Assembly (NCBI RefSeq): GCF_000314735.2
Contig: NZ_KB375270.1
Location: 3,348,001-3,412,000 of the forward strand
Reading direction: 5' to 3'
Source: Afipia felis ATCC 53690
GTDB lineage: Bacteria; Pseudomonadota; Alphaproteobacteria; Rhizobiales; Xanthobacteraceae
Length of the DNA: 64,000 bases
This document shows positions 21,791 through 31,079 of the stretch, piece by piece. A model generated the notes under the pieces. It was not told the DNA's origin. It was given only the letters and a program-made list of their open reading frames with translations, and made no database searches. Position 1 is the stretch's first letter, and every line of letters begins with the position of its first letter. The translations under genes and the position numbers were made by a program.

Positions 21791-21870
21791 GCATTGCGAG
21801 GACCCCTTGCGATGAAGCAATCCAACCTATCTTGCTGTTCCGGATTGCTTCGCTTCGCTCGCAATGACGG
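21791..21870. repeat. Dispersed palindromic intergenic repeat
   Basis: An imperfect inverted repeat of about 80 bp. CATTGCGAG and AAGCAATCC on the left are mirrored by GGATTGCTT and CTCGCAATG on the right. Its minus-strand translation contains CERSEAIR, a peptide well known from such repeats in alphaproteobacterial genomes. It is non-coding and may form a long hairpin between ugd and hrpB transcripts. Confidence 0.8.
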
Positions 21871-21888
21871 CTATGTATTGTAGTCGAT

Positions 21889-24366
21889 ATGATCTTCACC
21901 ACGCCTCTTCCCATCGATGCTGTTCTCGCGGACCTCGCGGCGACGCTCGCGCGCGACAACACCGCCGTGCTGGTCGCGCCGCCCGGTGCAGGCAAGACCA
22001 CGCGCGTGCCTTTGGCGCTGCTCGATGCGCCGTGGATCGGCGAGGGCAAGATCATCGTGCTGGAGCCGCGCCGGATCGCAGCGCGCGCCGCCGCTGAGCG
22101 GATGGCGCACACGCTGGGCGAAAAGGTCGGCGAGCGCGTCGGCTATCGGGTTCGCTTCGGCTCGAAGATTTCGCGCAGGACCAAGATCGAAGTGGTGACC
22201 GAAGGCATCTTCACCCGCCAGATTCTCGACGATCCTGAACTGAAAGGCGTCGCGGCCGTCCTGTTCGACGAATTCCACGAGCGCTCGCTCGATGCCGATC
22301 TCGGCCTTGCGCTTGCGCGCGATGCGCAGAGTGGCCTGCGCGAGGATCTGCGCATTCTGGTGATGTCGGCGACGCTCGACGGCGCGCGGGTGGCGAATCT
22401 GCTTGGCGATGCACCGGTGGTGGAAAGCGAGGGACGTGCTTTTCCGGTCGAAACGCGTTATCTCGGCCGCAAGGTCGATGCGCCTGTCGAGCGGCAGATG
22501 GCGGATGCGATTGCATCCGCATTGCGCGCGGATTCCGGTTCGGTGCTGGCGTTTCTGCCGGGCGCTGCTGAAATCCGCCGCACGCAGACTTTTCTGGCCG
22601 AGCGCGTCAGCGATCCGAATATCGAGATTGTGCCGCTGTTCGGCGCGCTCGACGCGGCCGTGCAAGATCGCGCCATCGCGCCTGCGCCCAAGGGCATGCG
22701 CAAGGTGGTGCTCGCGACATCCATTGCGGAAACCTCGCTCACCATCGAAGGCGTGCGGATCGTGGTCGATTCCGGCCTCGCGCGTGTGCCGCGCTACGAG
22801 CCGGACATCGCCCTGACGCGGCTGGAGACCGTGCGTGCCTCGCGTGCCGCAGTCGATCAGCGCCGCGGCCGTGCCGGACGCACCGAGCCGGGTGTCTGTT
22901 ACCGGCTATGGGATGAGCCGCAGACGGCGTCGTTCGAGGCGTTCACGCGGCCGGAAATTTTGTCCGCCGATCTGTCGCCGCTGGTGCTCGATCTCGCGCA
23001 TTGGGGCGTAAGCGATCCGGCGACGTTGGCGTTTCTCGATCCCCCGCCGCCGGTCGCGCTTAAGGAGGCGGCCGCATTGTTGCGCGAACTCGATGCGCTC
23101 GATGCCGATGGGCGCATTACAGCGGAAGGCAAGGCGCTACGTGCGTTGGCACTGCCGCCGCGGCTTGCGCGCATGATCGTCGATGCCAGTCGAATGGGTG
23201 CGGCCGAAGAGGCCGCGCAGATCGCCGCGATCCTCACCGAGCGCGGGCTTGGTGGCGACAGCGTCGATCTTGATGTGCGGCTGGAAAATTTTGCCCGTGA
23301 CCGCTCGCCGCGTGGACAAAGCGCGCGGCAACTCGCGCAGCGATGGGTCGCGCAGGTGAAAGAGCGCGCCGCGAAAATCGACGGTGCTGCGGATAACGGG
23401 CTCTCGACCGGCGCGATCCTTGCGCTTGCCTTCCCCGATCGCGTCGCGCGCAATCGCGGCAAGGCAAGTTTCACGCTGGCGAACGGACGCGGTGCGTCGG
23501 TTGATCCCGCCTCGGCGCTGGCGAAGGCGTCCTATATTGCGGTCGCGGAATTGACAGGCACCGCCGCCAGCGGGCGCATCCTGCTCGCCGCGCCAATCAC
23601 GCAAGGCGAGATCGAGTCGCGCTTTGCGGATCATATTATTGTCGAAGACGAAACGAGCTTCGACAAATCCGCGATGGCGCTGCGCGCACGCCGGCGCAAG
23701 CGGTTGCACGCGATCACGCTGTCGGAGCAGAATTTGCCCGTGATGCCATCGGCGCAGACCGCGCAAGTCCTTGCCGATGGTCTCGCCGCAGCAGGTCTCG
23801 ACCGCCTGCCATGGTCGAAGCCGCTGAAGCAATGGCGCGACCGCGTCATGTTCCTGCGCGCGACCGCGCCCGATGCGTGGCCCGATCTGTCCGATGCCGC
23901 GCTCGCGGCAAGCCGCGCCGAATGGCTCGTGCCTGCATTGATGGACAAGACCTCGCTGTCCGATTTCTCCGCGGGCGATCTGTCGGACGCGGTGATGGCG
24001 CTGCTGCCGTGGGACAAGCGCGCGCAGCTCGAGCGCGAGGCCCCGACCCATTTCACCGCGCCGACCGGCACGTCGCTGCCGATCGACTATGAAGCGGAGC
24101 AGGGCCCCACCATTGCCGTCCGGCTGCAGGAATTGTTCGGCTTGAATGTCCACCCTGCGATCGCGAATGGAAGGCTGCCGCTGGTGGTGGAGTTGTTGTC
24201 GCCCGCGCATCGGCCGGTACAAGTGACGCGCGACCTGCCAGGTTTCTGGCGCGGCTCCTACGCGGCCGTGCGTGCCGATCTGCGCGGGCGCTATCCACGC
24301 CATCCCTGGCCGGAGGACCCGGCTGTGGCGGAACCGACGCGCCGGGTGAAGCCGCGTGGAACCTGA
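21889..24366 (+). CDS. hrpB: ATP-dependent RNA helicase HrpB
   Basis: DEAH-type helicase of 825 residues. Motif I VLVAPPGAGKTTRVPLALL, Ia LEPRRIAARAAAERMA, motif II LFDEFHERS, motif III VMSATLD, motif V/VI TSIAETSLTI and QRRGRAGRTEPGVCYRL are all in order. They are followed by the HA2 and HrpB C-terminal domains (WPEDPA near the end). The physiological RNA targets of HrpB are not established. Start at ATG 21889. A large hairpin (24432-24472) lies downstream. Confidence 0.95.
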   Translation: MIFTTPLPIDAVLADLAATLARDNTAVLVAPPGAGKTTRVPLALLDAPWIGEGKIIVLEPRRIAARAAAERMAHTLGEKVGERVGYRVRFGSKISRRTKIEVVTEGIFTRQILDDPELKGVAAVLFDEFHERSLDADLGLALARDAQSGLREDLRILVMSATLDGARVANLLGDAPVVESEGRAFPVETRYLGRKVDAPVERQMADAIASALRADSGSVLAFLPGAAEIRRTQTFLAERVSDPNIEIVPLFGALDAAVQDRAIAPAPKGMRKVVLATSIAETSLTIEGVRIVVDSGLARVPRYEPDIALTRLETVRASRAAVDQRRGRAGRTEPGVCYRLWDEPQTASFEAFTRPEILSADLSPLVLDLAHWGVSDPATLAFLDPPPPVALKEAAALLRELDALDADGRITAEGKALRALALPPRLARMIVDASRMGAAEEAAQIAAILTERGLGGDSVDLDVRLENFARDRSPRGQSARQLAQRWVAQVKERAAKIDGAADNGLSTGAILALAFPDRVARNRGKASFTLANGRGASVDPASALAKASYIAVAELTGTAASGRILLAAPITQGEIESRFADHIIVEDETSFDKSAMALRARRRKRLHAITLSEQNLPVMPSAQTAQVLADGLAAAGLDRLPWSKPLKQWRDRVMFLRATAPDAWPDLSDAALAASRAEWLVPALMDKTSLSDFSAGDLSDAVMALLPWDKRAQLEREAPTHFTAPTGTSLPIDYEAEQGPTIAVRLQELFGLNVHPAIANGRLPLVVELLSPAHRPVQVTRDLPGFWRGSYAAVRADLRGRYPRHPWPEDPAVAEPTRRVKPRGT

Positions 24367-24431
24367 ACAGCGCGGTACCGGCTTCGAAAATTAAGACTTT
24401 GCTTACCCTATTCGTTGAAACAAGACGGGAG

Positions 24432-24472
24432 CCTGCCGCGAGGGGACGCTTTCGTTAACCCCTTCTGGCAGG
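24432..24472. other. Stem-loop downstream of hrpB
   Basis: The arms CCTGCC and GGCAGG enclose a second stem, GAGGGG against CCCCTT. There is no T-run after it, so it may be a 3'-end structure rather than a classic terminator. Confidence 0.35.
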
Positions 24473-24538
24473 GAGTCGGCCGGCCCGAATCGGCGTGAAG
24501 CGGATTTGGCGGGCAATGTCGTTGAAAGGCGTTGGCGA

Positions 24539-25066
24539 ATGCGTACCGTCCTGATCGTTGCGGTCATCATGGCCGCTTCCGGCAGTTACCTGGCCAAGGT
24601 CGCCGAGCGGCTGGATTTTCCGCTGCCCGCGAAAGCCGACGCCCAGTCCCAGACGATGAACGCCTATGCCGCGATGCCTGATGCGCAGGCGGGCGTGCGC
24701 CGGGTGTCGCTGCGCTCCGACCGCAGCGGGCATTTCCGCACCGAAGCGCGGGTCGATGGCCGTGATCTCGATTTTCTCGTCGATACCGGCGCAACCGTGA
24801 TTGCGCTGACGCAGAAGGATGCCGAGCGGATCGGCATCCGTCCGTTTCTCAGCGAATACACCACCAACGTGAATACGGCGAATGGTCCGGCAAAGGCCGC
24901 TCGTACCCGCATCGGTCGCATCGATATCGGTGGGGTGGTGGTGCGCGACGTCGATGCGCTGGTGATGCCGGAAGGCGCACTGCAGCAGAACCTGCTCGGC
25001 ATGACTTATCTGTCGAAGCTCAAGCGGTTCGAATACAGCAGCGGCAGCCTCGTGCTGGAGCAGTAA
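24539..25066 (+). CDS. Membrane-anchored retropepsin-like aspartic protease
   Basis: A 175-residue protein of the TIGR02281/clan AA family. A single N-terminal membrane helix (MRTVLIVAVIMAASGSYLAK) is followed by a periplasmic domain with the catalytic FLVDTGATVIAL motif near residue 80 and the typical NLLGMTYLSKLKRFEYSSG ending. One DTGA per chain implies a homodimer, as in retroviral proteases. I chose ATG 24539 because it gives a clean anchor; a TTG at 24506 would add 11 residues. The substrate is unknown. Confidence 0.85.
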   Translation: MRTVLIVAVIMAASGSYLAKVAERLDFPLPAKADAQSQTMNAYAAMPDAQAGVRRVSLRSDRSGHFRTEARVDGRDLDFLVDTGATVIALTQKDAERIGIRPFLSEYTTNVNTANGPAKAARTRIGRIDIGGVVVRDVDALVMPEGALQQNLLGMTYLSKLKRFEYSSGSLVLEQ

Positions 25067-25078
25067 CCGCGCGACGGT

Positions 25079-25681
25079 TTATGTTCGTCGAAACACCACG
25101 CTAAGATTGTTTGCCGGCATCGGCATCACCTCCGGCCCTGAAAATCCTGCCTCGCGCGCGAGTGCTGCGACCTCGTCCAGATGGCGAAGTCCCCATTGCG
25201 GGTTGCGTGATTTCAGATCGGCATCGAACGCCTCGTTGCTCTCGGCGGTGACGACATCCTTCTGCCGGTAAGGCCCATAGAGATAGATCGCCGCGCCGTG
25301 CGGCAAAATGCGTCCGGCATTGCGCATCAGCGCCTGCGTCGCTTCCCACGGCGAGATGTGGATCATGTTGATGCACAGGATCGCGTCGGCCTGTGCAATC
25401 GGCCATGGTTCGTGCAGCACGTCGATTGCGAGCGGCGGGCGGATATTGGAAAGCTTCATCTCCGCCGTCCATGCGGCAATGCTGAGACGCGCAGCGTCTT
25501 CCGGATCGGAGGGCTGGAACGTCAGGCCGGGCAGGGCGCTCGCAAAATGCACGACATGCTCGCCCGAGCCGCTCGCGATTTCCAGCACCAGTCCCGAAGG
25601 CGGCAACACGCTGCGCAGCACCTCAAGGATGGCGTCTCGGTTGCGCTGGGTGGCGGGGTATTGCAGTCGATGGCTGGTCAT
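25079..25681 (-). CDS. DUF938 SAM-dependent methyltransferase-like protein
   Basis: A 200-residue Rossmann methyltransferase of the DUF938 family: QYPATQRNRDAILEVLRSVL, then the SAM motif LVLEIASGSGEHVVHFA, then DAILCINMIHISPWEATQAL, GPYRQKDVVTAES and NPQWGLRHLDEV. These are all family-specific. The substrate is unknown. The ATG at 25681 gives the standard family N-terminus; no good ribosome site is seen, and the open frame continues 33 codons upstream. It is divergent from the phosphomutase gene. Confidence 0.85.
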   Translation of the reverse strand: MTSHRLQYPATQRNRDAILEVLRSVLPPSGLVLEIASGSGEHVVHFASALPGLTFQPSDPEDAARLSIAAWTAEMKLSNIRPPLAIDVLHEPWPIAQADAILCINMIHISPWEATQALMRNAGRILPHGAAIYLYGPYRQKDVVTAESNEAFDADLKSRNPQWGLRHLDEVAALAREAGFSGPEVMPMPANNLSVVFRRT

Positions 25682-25820
25682 AGGAGAAAAATGCGTTAGA
25701 CATCTGTTCGGAGTATGGCTGTCAAACTGCCGCAATTCATTCCTAAAAGCTACGTCCCGCCTTTTCTCAGGCCGTCGCACTCGCTATGGCTTGCCACCGT
25801 TCTTTCCACGAGGCCTTTTC

Positions 25821-27320
25821 ATGTTTCCGAAGCCGAAAGCTGAGCTGAAGCCCAACACCTATGCCTACGAGTCCGAGCCGATGGTGAAGGCCACCGGCTT
25901 CCGCGAATACGACGCGCGCTGGCTGTTCGGCAAAGAGATCAACCTGATGGGCATTCAGGCGCTCGGCATGGGGCTCGGGACCATGATCGGCGAGATGGGT
26001 GTGAAGCAGGAGATCGTGGTTGGGCACGACTTCCGCGGCTATTCGGCCTCGATCAAATACGCGCTGATCTCGGGTTTGCTGGCGGCGGGTTGCAAGGTGC
26101 ATGACATCGGGCTCGCGGTGACGCCGATGGCGTATTTCGCGCAGTTCGATCTCGACGTGCCCTGTGTGGCGATGGTCACGGCCTCCCACAACGACAATGG
26201 CTGGACTGGTGTGAAGATGGGCGCGAACCGTCCGCTCACCTTCGGTCCCGACGAGATGACGCGGCTGAAGGAGATCGTGCTCAACGCCGCGTTCAAGCCG
26301 AAGCCGGCGGGCGGCTACCAATTTCATGAAAACTTCCCGGCGCGCTATATCGCCGATCTCACCAACCGCAAGCCGTTCTCGCGCCGCATCCGCGCGGTGG
26401 TCGCCTGTGGTAACGGCACCGCGGGTGCGTTCGCGCCGCAGGTGCTGGAAAAGCTCGGCGTCGATGTTATCCCGCTCGATGTCGAACTCGATCACACCTT
26501 CCCGAAGTACAATCCGAATCCGGAAGACATGGAGATGCTGCACGCGATTCGCGATGCGGTGCTCGCCAACAAAGCGGACGTCGGTTTGGGTTTCGATGGT
26601 GACGGTGACCGCTGTGGCGTTGTCGATGACACTGGCGAGGAAATTTTTGCGGACAAGGTCGGCGTGATGCTCGCGCGCGACATGTCGGCGATCCACAAGA
26701 ATGCGCAGTTCGTCGTCGATGTGAAATCGACCGGCTTGTTCGTGACGGATCCCGTGCTGCAGAAGCAAGGTGTCCACGCGAGCTACTGGAAGACCGGCCA
26801 TTCCTACATGAAGCGGCGCACGCACGAGCTCGGCGCGCTGGCCGGTTTCGAGAAGTCCGGCCACTTCTTCTTCAACCCGCCAGTCGGTCGCGGTTACGAC
26901 GACGGTCTCGTCTCGGCGATCGCGATCTGCGAGATGCTCGAGCGTGCGGGCAACAAGAAGATGTCCGACCTGAAGAACGCTCTGCCGAAAACCTGGTCGT
27001 CGCCGACCATGTCGCCGCATTGCGCGGACGAAGCCAAGTACGGCATCGTCGCCGATGTGGTGAAGCATTTCGAAGCGGCTCAGGCGAAAGGCGACAAGGT
27101 TGCCGGTCAGCCGATCCGCGATCTCGTCACCGTCAACGGCGTGCGTGTCACCTGCGAGGACGGAAGCTGGGGGCTCATTCGCGCTTCATCGAACAAGCCC
27201 GAGCTTGTCGTCGTGGTTGAAAGTCCGGTTTCCGAGCAGCGCATGCGCGACATGTTCGAGGCGATGGATTCCGTGCTGCGCACCCACCCCGAAGTCGGCG
27301 AGTACAATCAGAAAATCTGA
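25821..27320 (+). CDS. Phosphomannomutase/phosphoglucomutase
   Basis: Alpha-D-phosphohexomutase of 499 residues that interconverts 1- and 6-phosphates of mannose or glucose, supplying nucleotide sugars for surface polysaccharides. The phosphoserine loop is VTASHNDNGWTG, the metal loop GFDGDGDRCG, the sugar loop GFEKSGHFFF and the phosphate site in the C-terminal ASSNKPELVVVVES. I chose ATG 25821 because the product then begins with the conserved N-terminus; the open frame extends far upstream over the DUF938 promoter. Substrate preference cannot be read from the sequence. Confidence 0.92.
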   Translation: MFPKPKAELKPNTYAYESEPMVKATGFREYDARWLFGKEINLMGIQALGMGLGTMIGEMGVKQEIVVGHDFRGYSASIKYALISGLLAAGCKVHDIGLAVTPMAYFAQFDLDVPCVAMVTASHNDNGWTGVKMGANRPLTFGPDEMTRLKEIVLNAAFKPKPAGGYQFHENFPARYIADLTNRKPFSRRIRAVVACGNGTAGAFAPQVLEKLGVDVIPLDVELDHTFPKYNPNPEDMEMLHAIRDAVLANKADVGLGFDGDGDRCGVVDDTGEEIFADKVGVMLARDMSAIHKNAQFVVDVKSTGLFVTDPVLQKQGVHASYWKTGHSYMKRRTHELGALAGFEKSGHFFFNPPVGRGYDDGLVSAIAICEMLERAGNKKMSDLKNALPKTWSSPTMSPHCADEAKYGIVADVVKHFEAAQAKGDKVAGQPIRDLVTVNGVRVTCEDGSWGLIRASSNKPELVVVVESPVSEQRMRDMFEAMDSVLRTHPEVGEYNQKI

Positions 27321-27327
27321 TTGCCGC

Positions 27328-28215
27328 TTACTGAGGTTTCTCGACGATCAGCTTCTCGAACTCGCGTTCGGCCTGCGTGACGTGATGCTCCTTGTGGCGC
27401 AGCCGGAAGAAGCGCCGCGATGGCAGCGGGATTTTCAGTTCGGTCAACGCACCTGAATTCAGCAGGTTCGCGACCACGATGCGCGAGATGACAGTCGCGC
27501 CGGCGCCGGCGACGACGGCGGCGCGCACCGATTCGTTCGACGGCAGTTCGAGACCGATGGCGATATCGTTGCGGGCGATGCCGAGCCCGGCGAGAACCGT
27601 CTCAAGCACATGGCGCGTGCCTGAGCCTGGCTCGCGAACGACCCATTTCCCATCCTTGAGTTGTTCGGCGGTCGGCTTCTTCATCGCTGCCCATGGGTGA
27701 GTGGCGGCGACCACCAGCGCAAGCTCATCGTTCGCAACATTGGTGATAGACAGGCCTGTATCTTCGACATCGCCTTCGATGAAGCCGAGATCGGCAAGCC
27801 CGCTATGCACCCATGCCGTGACCTGTTCGGTGTTGCCGATCTTCAGCGTCACGTTGATACCGGGATAGCGCTGACGGTAACGGTGGATCAACGGCGGCAG
27901 CCAGTAATTGCCGACGGTCTGGCTCGCCGCGAGCGACAGCGAACCACGGGTGAGGCCGGTGAGATCGGCGAGCAGGGCTTCGGCGGCGGCGGCGCGCGCC
28001 AGAACCGCGCGCGCCTCAATGACGAATTGCCGCCCCGCATCGGTCAGCTTGATGCTGCGGCCGATGCGGTCGAACAGCTTGATCGCATAACGGTCTTCAA
28101 GTGCTGCGATGGCAGCACTTGTCGCCGACTGGGTGAGATTGAGAACGCCGGCGGCACGAGTCATATGCTCCTGTTCCGCGACCGCAACGAAGATACGAAG
28201 CTGCTCCAGCGTCAT
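27328..28215 (-). CDS. LysR-family regulator, YeiE-like
   Basis: A 295-residue LysR-type regulator. The N-terminal winged helix (LEQLRIFVAVAEQEHMTRAA, TQSATSAAIAALE) is followed by a periplasmic-binding-like effector domain. It lies 8 nt downstream of a YeiH-type transporter gene on the same strand. In enterobacteria YeiE controls its neighbour yeiH and responds to sulfite. Here the two are in tandem with the regulator second, so it may be autoregulated through the transporter promoter. Confidence 0.9.
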   Translation of the reverse strand: MTLEQLRIFVAVAEQEHMTRAAGVLNLTQSATSAAIAALEDRYAIKLFDRIGRSIKLTDAGRQFVIEARAVLARAAAAEALLADLTGLTRGSLSLAASQTVGNYWLPPLIHRYRQRYPGINVTLKIGNTEQVTAWVHSGLADLGFIEGDVEDTGLSITNVANDELALVVAATHPWAAMKKPTAEQLKDGKWVVREPGSGTRHVLETVLAGLGIARNDIAIGLELPSNESVRAAVVAGAGATVISRIVVANLLNSGALTELKIPLPSRRFFRLRHKEHHVTQAEREFEKLIVEKPQ

Positions 28216-28223
28216 TCATGGTC

Positions 28224-29261
28224 CTAAGTCGTCAGCTTGATCAGCATCAGGCTGAACAAGGAAATGAAAATCGATGCCGCCGCGCCGACTGCCAGCGGGC
28301 GAAGCCCCTTAGCGTACAGCTTGCCGATATCGGTTTCGAGCCCCATCGCGGCGAGCGCCATGGTCAGCAGGAAGGTCGTAACCGATACAATCACGGACTT
28401 GGCTTCCGGAGGTATCGTGATGATGCTGTTGAGGGCAATCATCGCAATGAAGCCGAGCACGAACCACGGCATCGGTGGGCGCGCACTGGAGGTGCCGCTG
28501 CTGCGGCGGGCCGCGGCCACGCCGAGCGCGATGACCAGTGGTGCCAGCAGTGTCACGCGCGACAGCTTGGCGATGGTGCCGAACTCGCCGGCCTGACGGC
28601 CTTCCTGGAAGGCTGCCGCCACCACCTGGGCGATCTCATGGATGGAAGAGCCTGCCCACAGGCCGTAGGCGCGCGGATCGAGATGCAGCAGGGTGCCGAG
28701 TGTTGGATAGGCGAACATAGCGATCGAGCCGAACACCGTGACGCATGCGACGGCGTAGGCGACATCCTCGTCATGCGCGTCGGTGACAGTGTTGGTCGCG
28801 ATCACGGCCGATGCGCCGCAGACTGAGGTGCCCGCGCCGATCAACTGGGCGAGCTTGGGGTCGATGCCCATCATGCGGCCGAACCAGCCCGTGAAAAGGA
28901 AAGTTGCAGCCAGCGTCACCGCAATGATGCCGATGCCGGTTGCGCCGACTTCGCCAATCTGCGTCGCCGTGAGCTGCAGGCCGAGCATGATGATTGCGAA
29001 GCGCAGGACCCGCCGCAGCGAAAAAGTCACGCCTGGCTTGGCGCTCACAGGCGTCCCGACGACGTTATGGAAGATCATGCCAAGCAGGATCGCGATGATC
29101 AGCGGGCTGAAGGTCGAGACAACGGGCAGGAGGTGCACGCCATAGGCGGCGCAGGCGACCAGCGTCGTCAGGAACAGGCCGGGCCAGATCCCGGTGATTT
29201 GAAAACGGGCGGCGGGGCGTGACTTCTCCTCGTCGGCGGCGGTGTAGGTGATGGTGGACAT
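28224..29261 (-). CDS. YeiH-family putative sulfate/sulfonate exporter
   Basis: Inner-membrane protein of 345 residues and about ten helices, of the PF03601/UPF0324 family. Family blocks are [55 protein letters not shown] and [15 protein letters not shown]. The family is proposed to export sulfur oxyanions or sulfonate breakdown products, but direct evidence is thin. It is cotranscribed with the LysR gene. An AT-rich inverted repeat lies 60-85 bp upstream. Confidence 0.87.
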   Translation of the reverse strand: MSTITYTAADEEKSRPAARFQITGIWPGLFLTTLVACAAYGVHLLPVVSTFSPLIIAILLGMIFHNVVGTPVSAKPGVTFSLRRVLRFAIIMLGLQLTATQIGEVGATGIGIIAVTLAATFLFTGWFGRMMGIDPKLAQLIGAGTSVCGASAVIATNTVTDAHDEDVAYAVACVTVFGSIAMFAYPTLGTLLHLDPRAYGLWAGSSIHEIAQVVAAAFQEGRQAGEFGTIAKLSRVTLLAPLVIALGVAAARRSSGTSSARPPMPWFVLGFIAMIALNSIITIPPEAKSVIVSVTTFLLTMALAAMGLETDIGKLYAKGLRPLAVGAAASIFISLFSLMLIKLTT

Positions 29262-29323
29262 TGGCCGAACTCCTTGAATACGGCCACTGATCGCAAGTAA
29301 CGATCAATCGTTCAAACTCATTA

Positions 29324-29344
29324 TATATGTATTTTTAACATATA
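29324..29344. promoter_or_regulatory. Inverted repeat upstream of the YeiH-family gene, candidate LysR operator
   Basis: The arms TATATGT (29324-29330) and ACATATA (29338-29344) are separated by 7 nt in a strikingly AT-rich stretch, 63-83 nt before the yeiH-type start. The TAT...ATA half-sites and the position resemble LysR-type activator sites. This is a candidate only. Confidence 0.45.
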
Positions 29345-29385
29345 AAATCGATTATTCGGAATAAATGATGGAGCGCGCGCAAAAG

Positions 29386-29416
29386 AAAACGCGCCGCTGA
29401 TGAGGCGGCGCGTTTT
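29386..29416 (-). terminator. Rho-independent terminator of the Lrp gene
   Basis: The arms AAAACGCGCCGC and GCGGCGCGTTTT form a 12-bp stem with a 7-nt loop, 24 nt after the lrp-type stop codon. On the minus strand the second arm ends in TTTT and continues as CTTTT, a good terminator. It may also stop transcription from the other side. Confidence 0.82.
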
Positions 29417-29439
29417 CGCTAGGAATTGCGGGCTTGTTA

Positions 29440-29955
29440 TCAGGCCGGATTCAAGGCCGGGACGGGCAGGGCCGTCACAGATTTGATCTTTTCCATCGCG
29501 AAGCGCGAGGTGACGTTCTTTAACGCCACGGCGCTGATGAGCTTCTTGTAGAACACGTCGTAGCTCTGCATGTCGGCGACGACAACGCGCAGCATGTAAT
29601 CGACGTCGCCCGCCATCCGGTAGAATTCCATCACTTCGGGCATGGCCTTCACGGCACCGGCGAATTTCTTCAGCCACGCGTCGGAATGGTCGCCGCTCTC
29701 CACCGAGACAAAGACAGTGATGCCGAGGCCGATCTTGTTCTGATCGACGAGCGCCACGCGGCGCAGGATGATGCCTTCGGCTTCGAGCCGCTGGATGCGC
29801 TTCCAGCAGGGCGTAGACGACAGGCCGACCCGGTCGCCGATTTCGGCAACGGAGAGAGAGGCATCGTCCTGCAGCACGGTCAGGATCTTGCGGTCGATGG
29901 CATCAAGCCGGCGAGGTGTATCGAGCGCGGCAGGTGCGAGGTCGGCGTCTGACAT
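29440..29955 (-). CDS. Lrp/AsnC-family transcriptional regulator
   Basis: A 171-residue regulator. The N-terminal helix-turn-helix (LDAIDRKILTVLQDDASLSV, IGDRVGLSSTPCWKRIQRLE) is followed by a RAM ligand-binding domain (GDVDYMLRVVVADMQSYDVF). AGAAG upstream suits the ATG at 29955 better than the ATG at 29964. The 87-bp gap to the sugar kinase gene holds two GAATATTC palindromes, probably for autoregulation. The ligand is presumably an amino acid; which one is unknown. Confidence 0.9.
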   Translation of the reverse strand: MSDADLAPAALDTPRRLDAIDRKILTVLQDDASLSVAEIGDRVGLSSTPCWKRIQRLEAEGIILRRVALVDQNKIGLGITVFVSVESGDHSDAWLKKFAGAVKAMPEVMEFYRMAGDVDYMLRVVVADMQSYDVFYKKLISAVALKNVTSRFAMEKIKSVTALPVPALNPA

Positions 29956-29971
29956 TGGAAACATTCTTCTA

Positions 29972-30042
29972 ATGAAGTGGGATATGAAAACTTCATATAG
30001 AAGAATATTCTAAATCACAAGTCCAGAATCCGGAATATTCCG
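29972..30042. promoter_or_regulatory. Cluster of palindromes in the lrp promoter
   Basis: Three symmetric elements lie in 71 bp: ATGAAG/CTTCAT (29972-29977 and 29991-29996), AGAATATTCT (30002-30011) and CGGAATATTCCG (30031-30042). The last two share the core GAATATTC with centres 30 bp apart, about three helical turns. This suits an octameric Lrp-type protein. Confidence 0.55.
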
Positions 30043-30981
30043 TCAGGCGAAGTGCGGGATGGCTGATTTGGTCAAAAACTCTTCCACTTCAACGCGTTGA
30101 GGCGAGCCGAAGGCCCCACCATGCCGGGTGCATTTCAGCGCTGCGGCGGCGGCGGAAAAGCGCACCGCGGCTTCAAGGGGTTGGCCTTCCGCGATCGCTA
30201 TGGTGAAGGCGCCGTGGAACACGTCGCCCGCACCCAGCGTATCCACCGCTGCGATCGGGAAGGCCGCCATGTGGCGAACGTTGCCGTCTTCGAGCCAGGT
30301 CATCCCGCCCGCGCCATTGGTGACCCCGACGAACGCCGGTGTCAGTGCTGCGATTGTCCGCAGCGCGGCGATGCCGTCCTCGGCGCCTGTGGCCGCGTGC
30401 AGAGCCTCGGCGGAAAACACGATGTGTGTGGAAGCTTGCAGGAGAGGCTCGTCCAGCGGCATCGCGCGGTCGGCGTCGAGGATAACCGGAATGCCGCGCC
30501 GCTTGGCTTCGAAGCAGAGGTCGCGCACGAAAACACAACGGTTCTCGGTCAGGACCGCCTCGCAATCCTTCAGCAGTTCGTTGGTGTCCGGCAGCGTGAC
30601 GTCCCACATTTTCGGATCGCGATAGGTGACGATGGTCCGCTCGCCGGTGTGGTCGATCATGATGTTGGAGATCGGCGTCACGAGACCCGGCATCTGCACC
30701 ATAGCGCTGCCGTCGATGCCTTCGCGCGCGAGATCCTCGAAAATCTGTTCGGCGGCTTTCTCGCCGACATGGCCCATGGGGCCCGACATCAGGACGCGGC
30801 CGCCCAGGCGCGCGATGGCGATGGAGGCGTTCAGCGCATTGCCGCCGCTATATTCGGTGAAATGCGTGGCGCGCATCTTGTTGCCCCGCGCGGGAATACT
30901 CTCGACGCGAAACACCAGATCGCGCACAGGCATGCCGACACAGAGAATGTTCGGGGCGACCGGTCGAGGCTGTGCAGTCAT
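30043..30981 (-). CDS. PfkB-family sugar kinase
   Basis: Ribokinase-like kinase of 312 residues. The N-terminal substrate half includes YSGGNALNASIAIARLGG. The C-terminal PfkB signature DTLGAGDVFHGAFTIAIAEG has the catalytic aspartate. The sugar substrate is not determinable; relatives include ketohexokinase-like and ribokinase-like enzymes. It stands alone between a HIT gene and lrp, on the same strand as both. Confidence 0.85.
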   Translation of the reverse strand: MTAQPRPVAPNILCVGMPVRDLVFRVESIPARGNKMRATHFTEYSGGNALNASIAIARLGGRVLMSGPMGHVGEKAAEQIFEDLAREGIDGSAMVQMPGLVTPISNIMIDHTGERTIVTYRDPKMWDVTLPDTNELLKDCEAVLTENRCVFVRDLCFEAKRRGIPVILDADRAMPLDEPLLQASTHIVFSAEALHAATGAEDGIAALRTIAALTPAFVGVTNGAGGMTWLEDGNVRHMAAFPIAAVDTLGAGDVFHGAFTIAIAEGQPLEAAVRFSAAAAALKCTRHGGAFGSPQRVEVEEFLTKSAIPHFA

Positions 30982-31079
30982 ATGGGTTCCCCCAAATCAG
31001 GCAAGACGGCTCAAGGAAAACAGCGGGAACGCCTGCTGGGTTCCAGCATGCTGAATGCCATCTCGCCAAAGCGCGTGGT

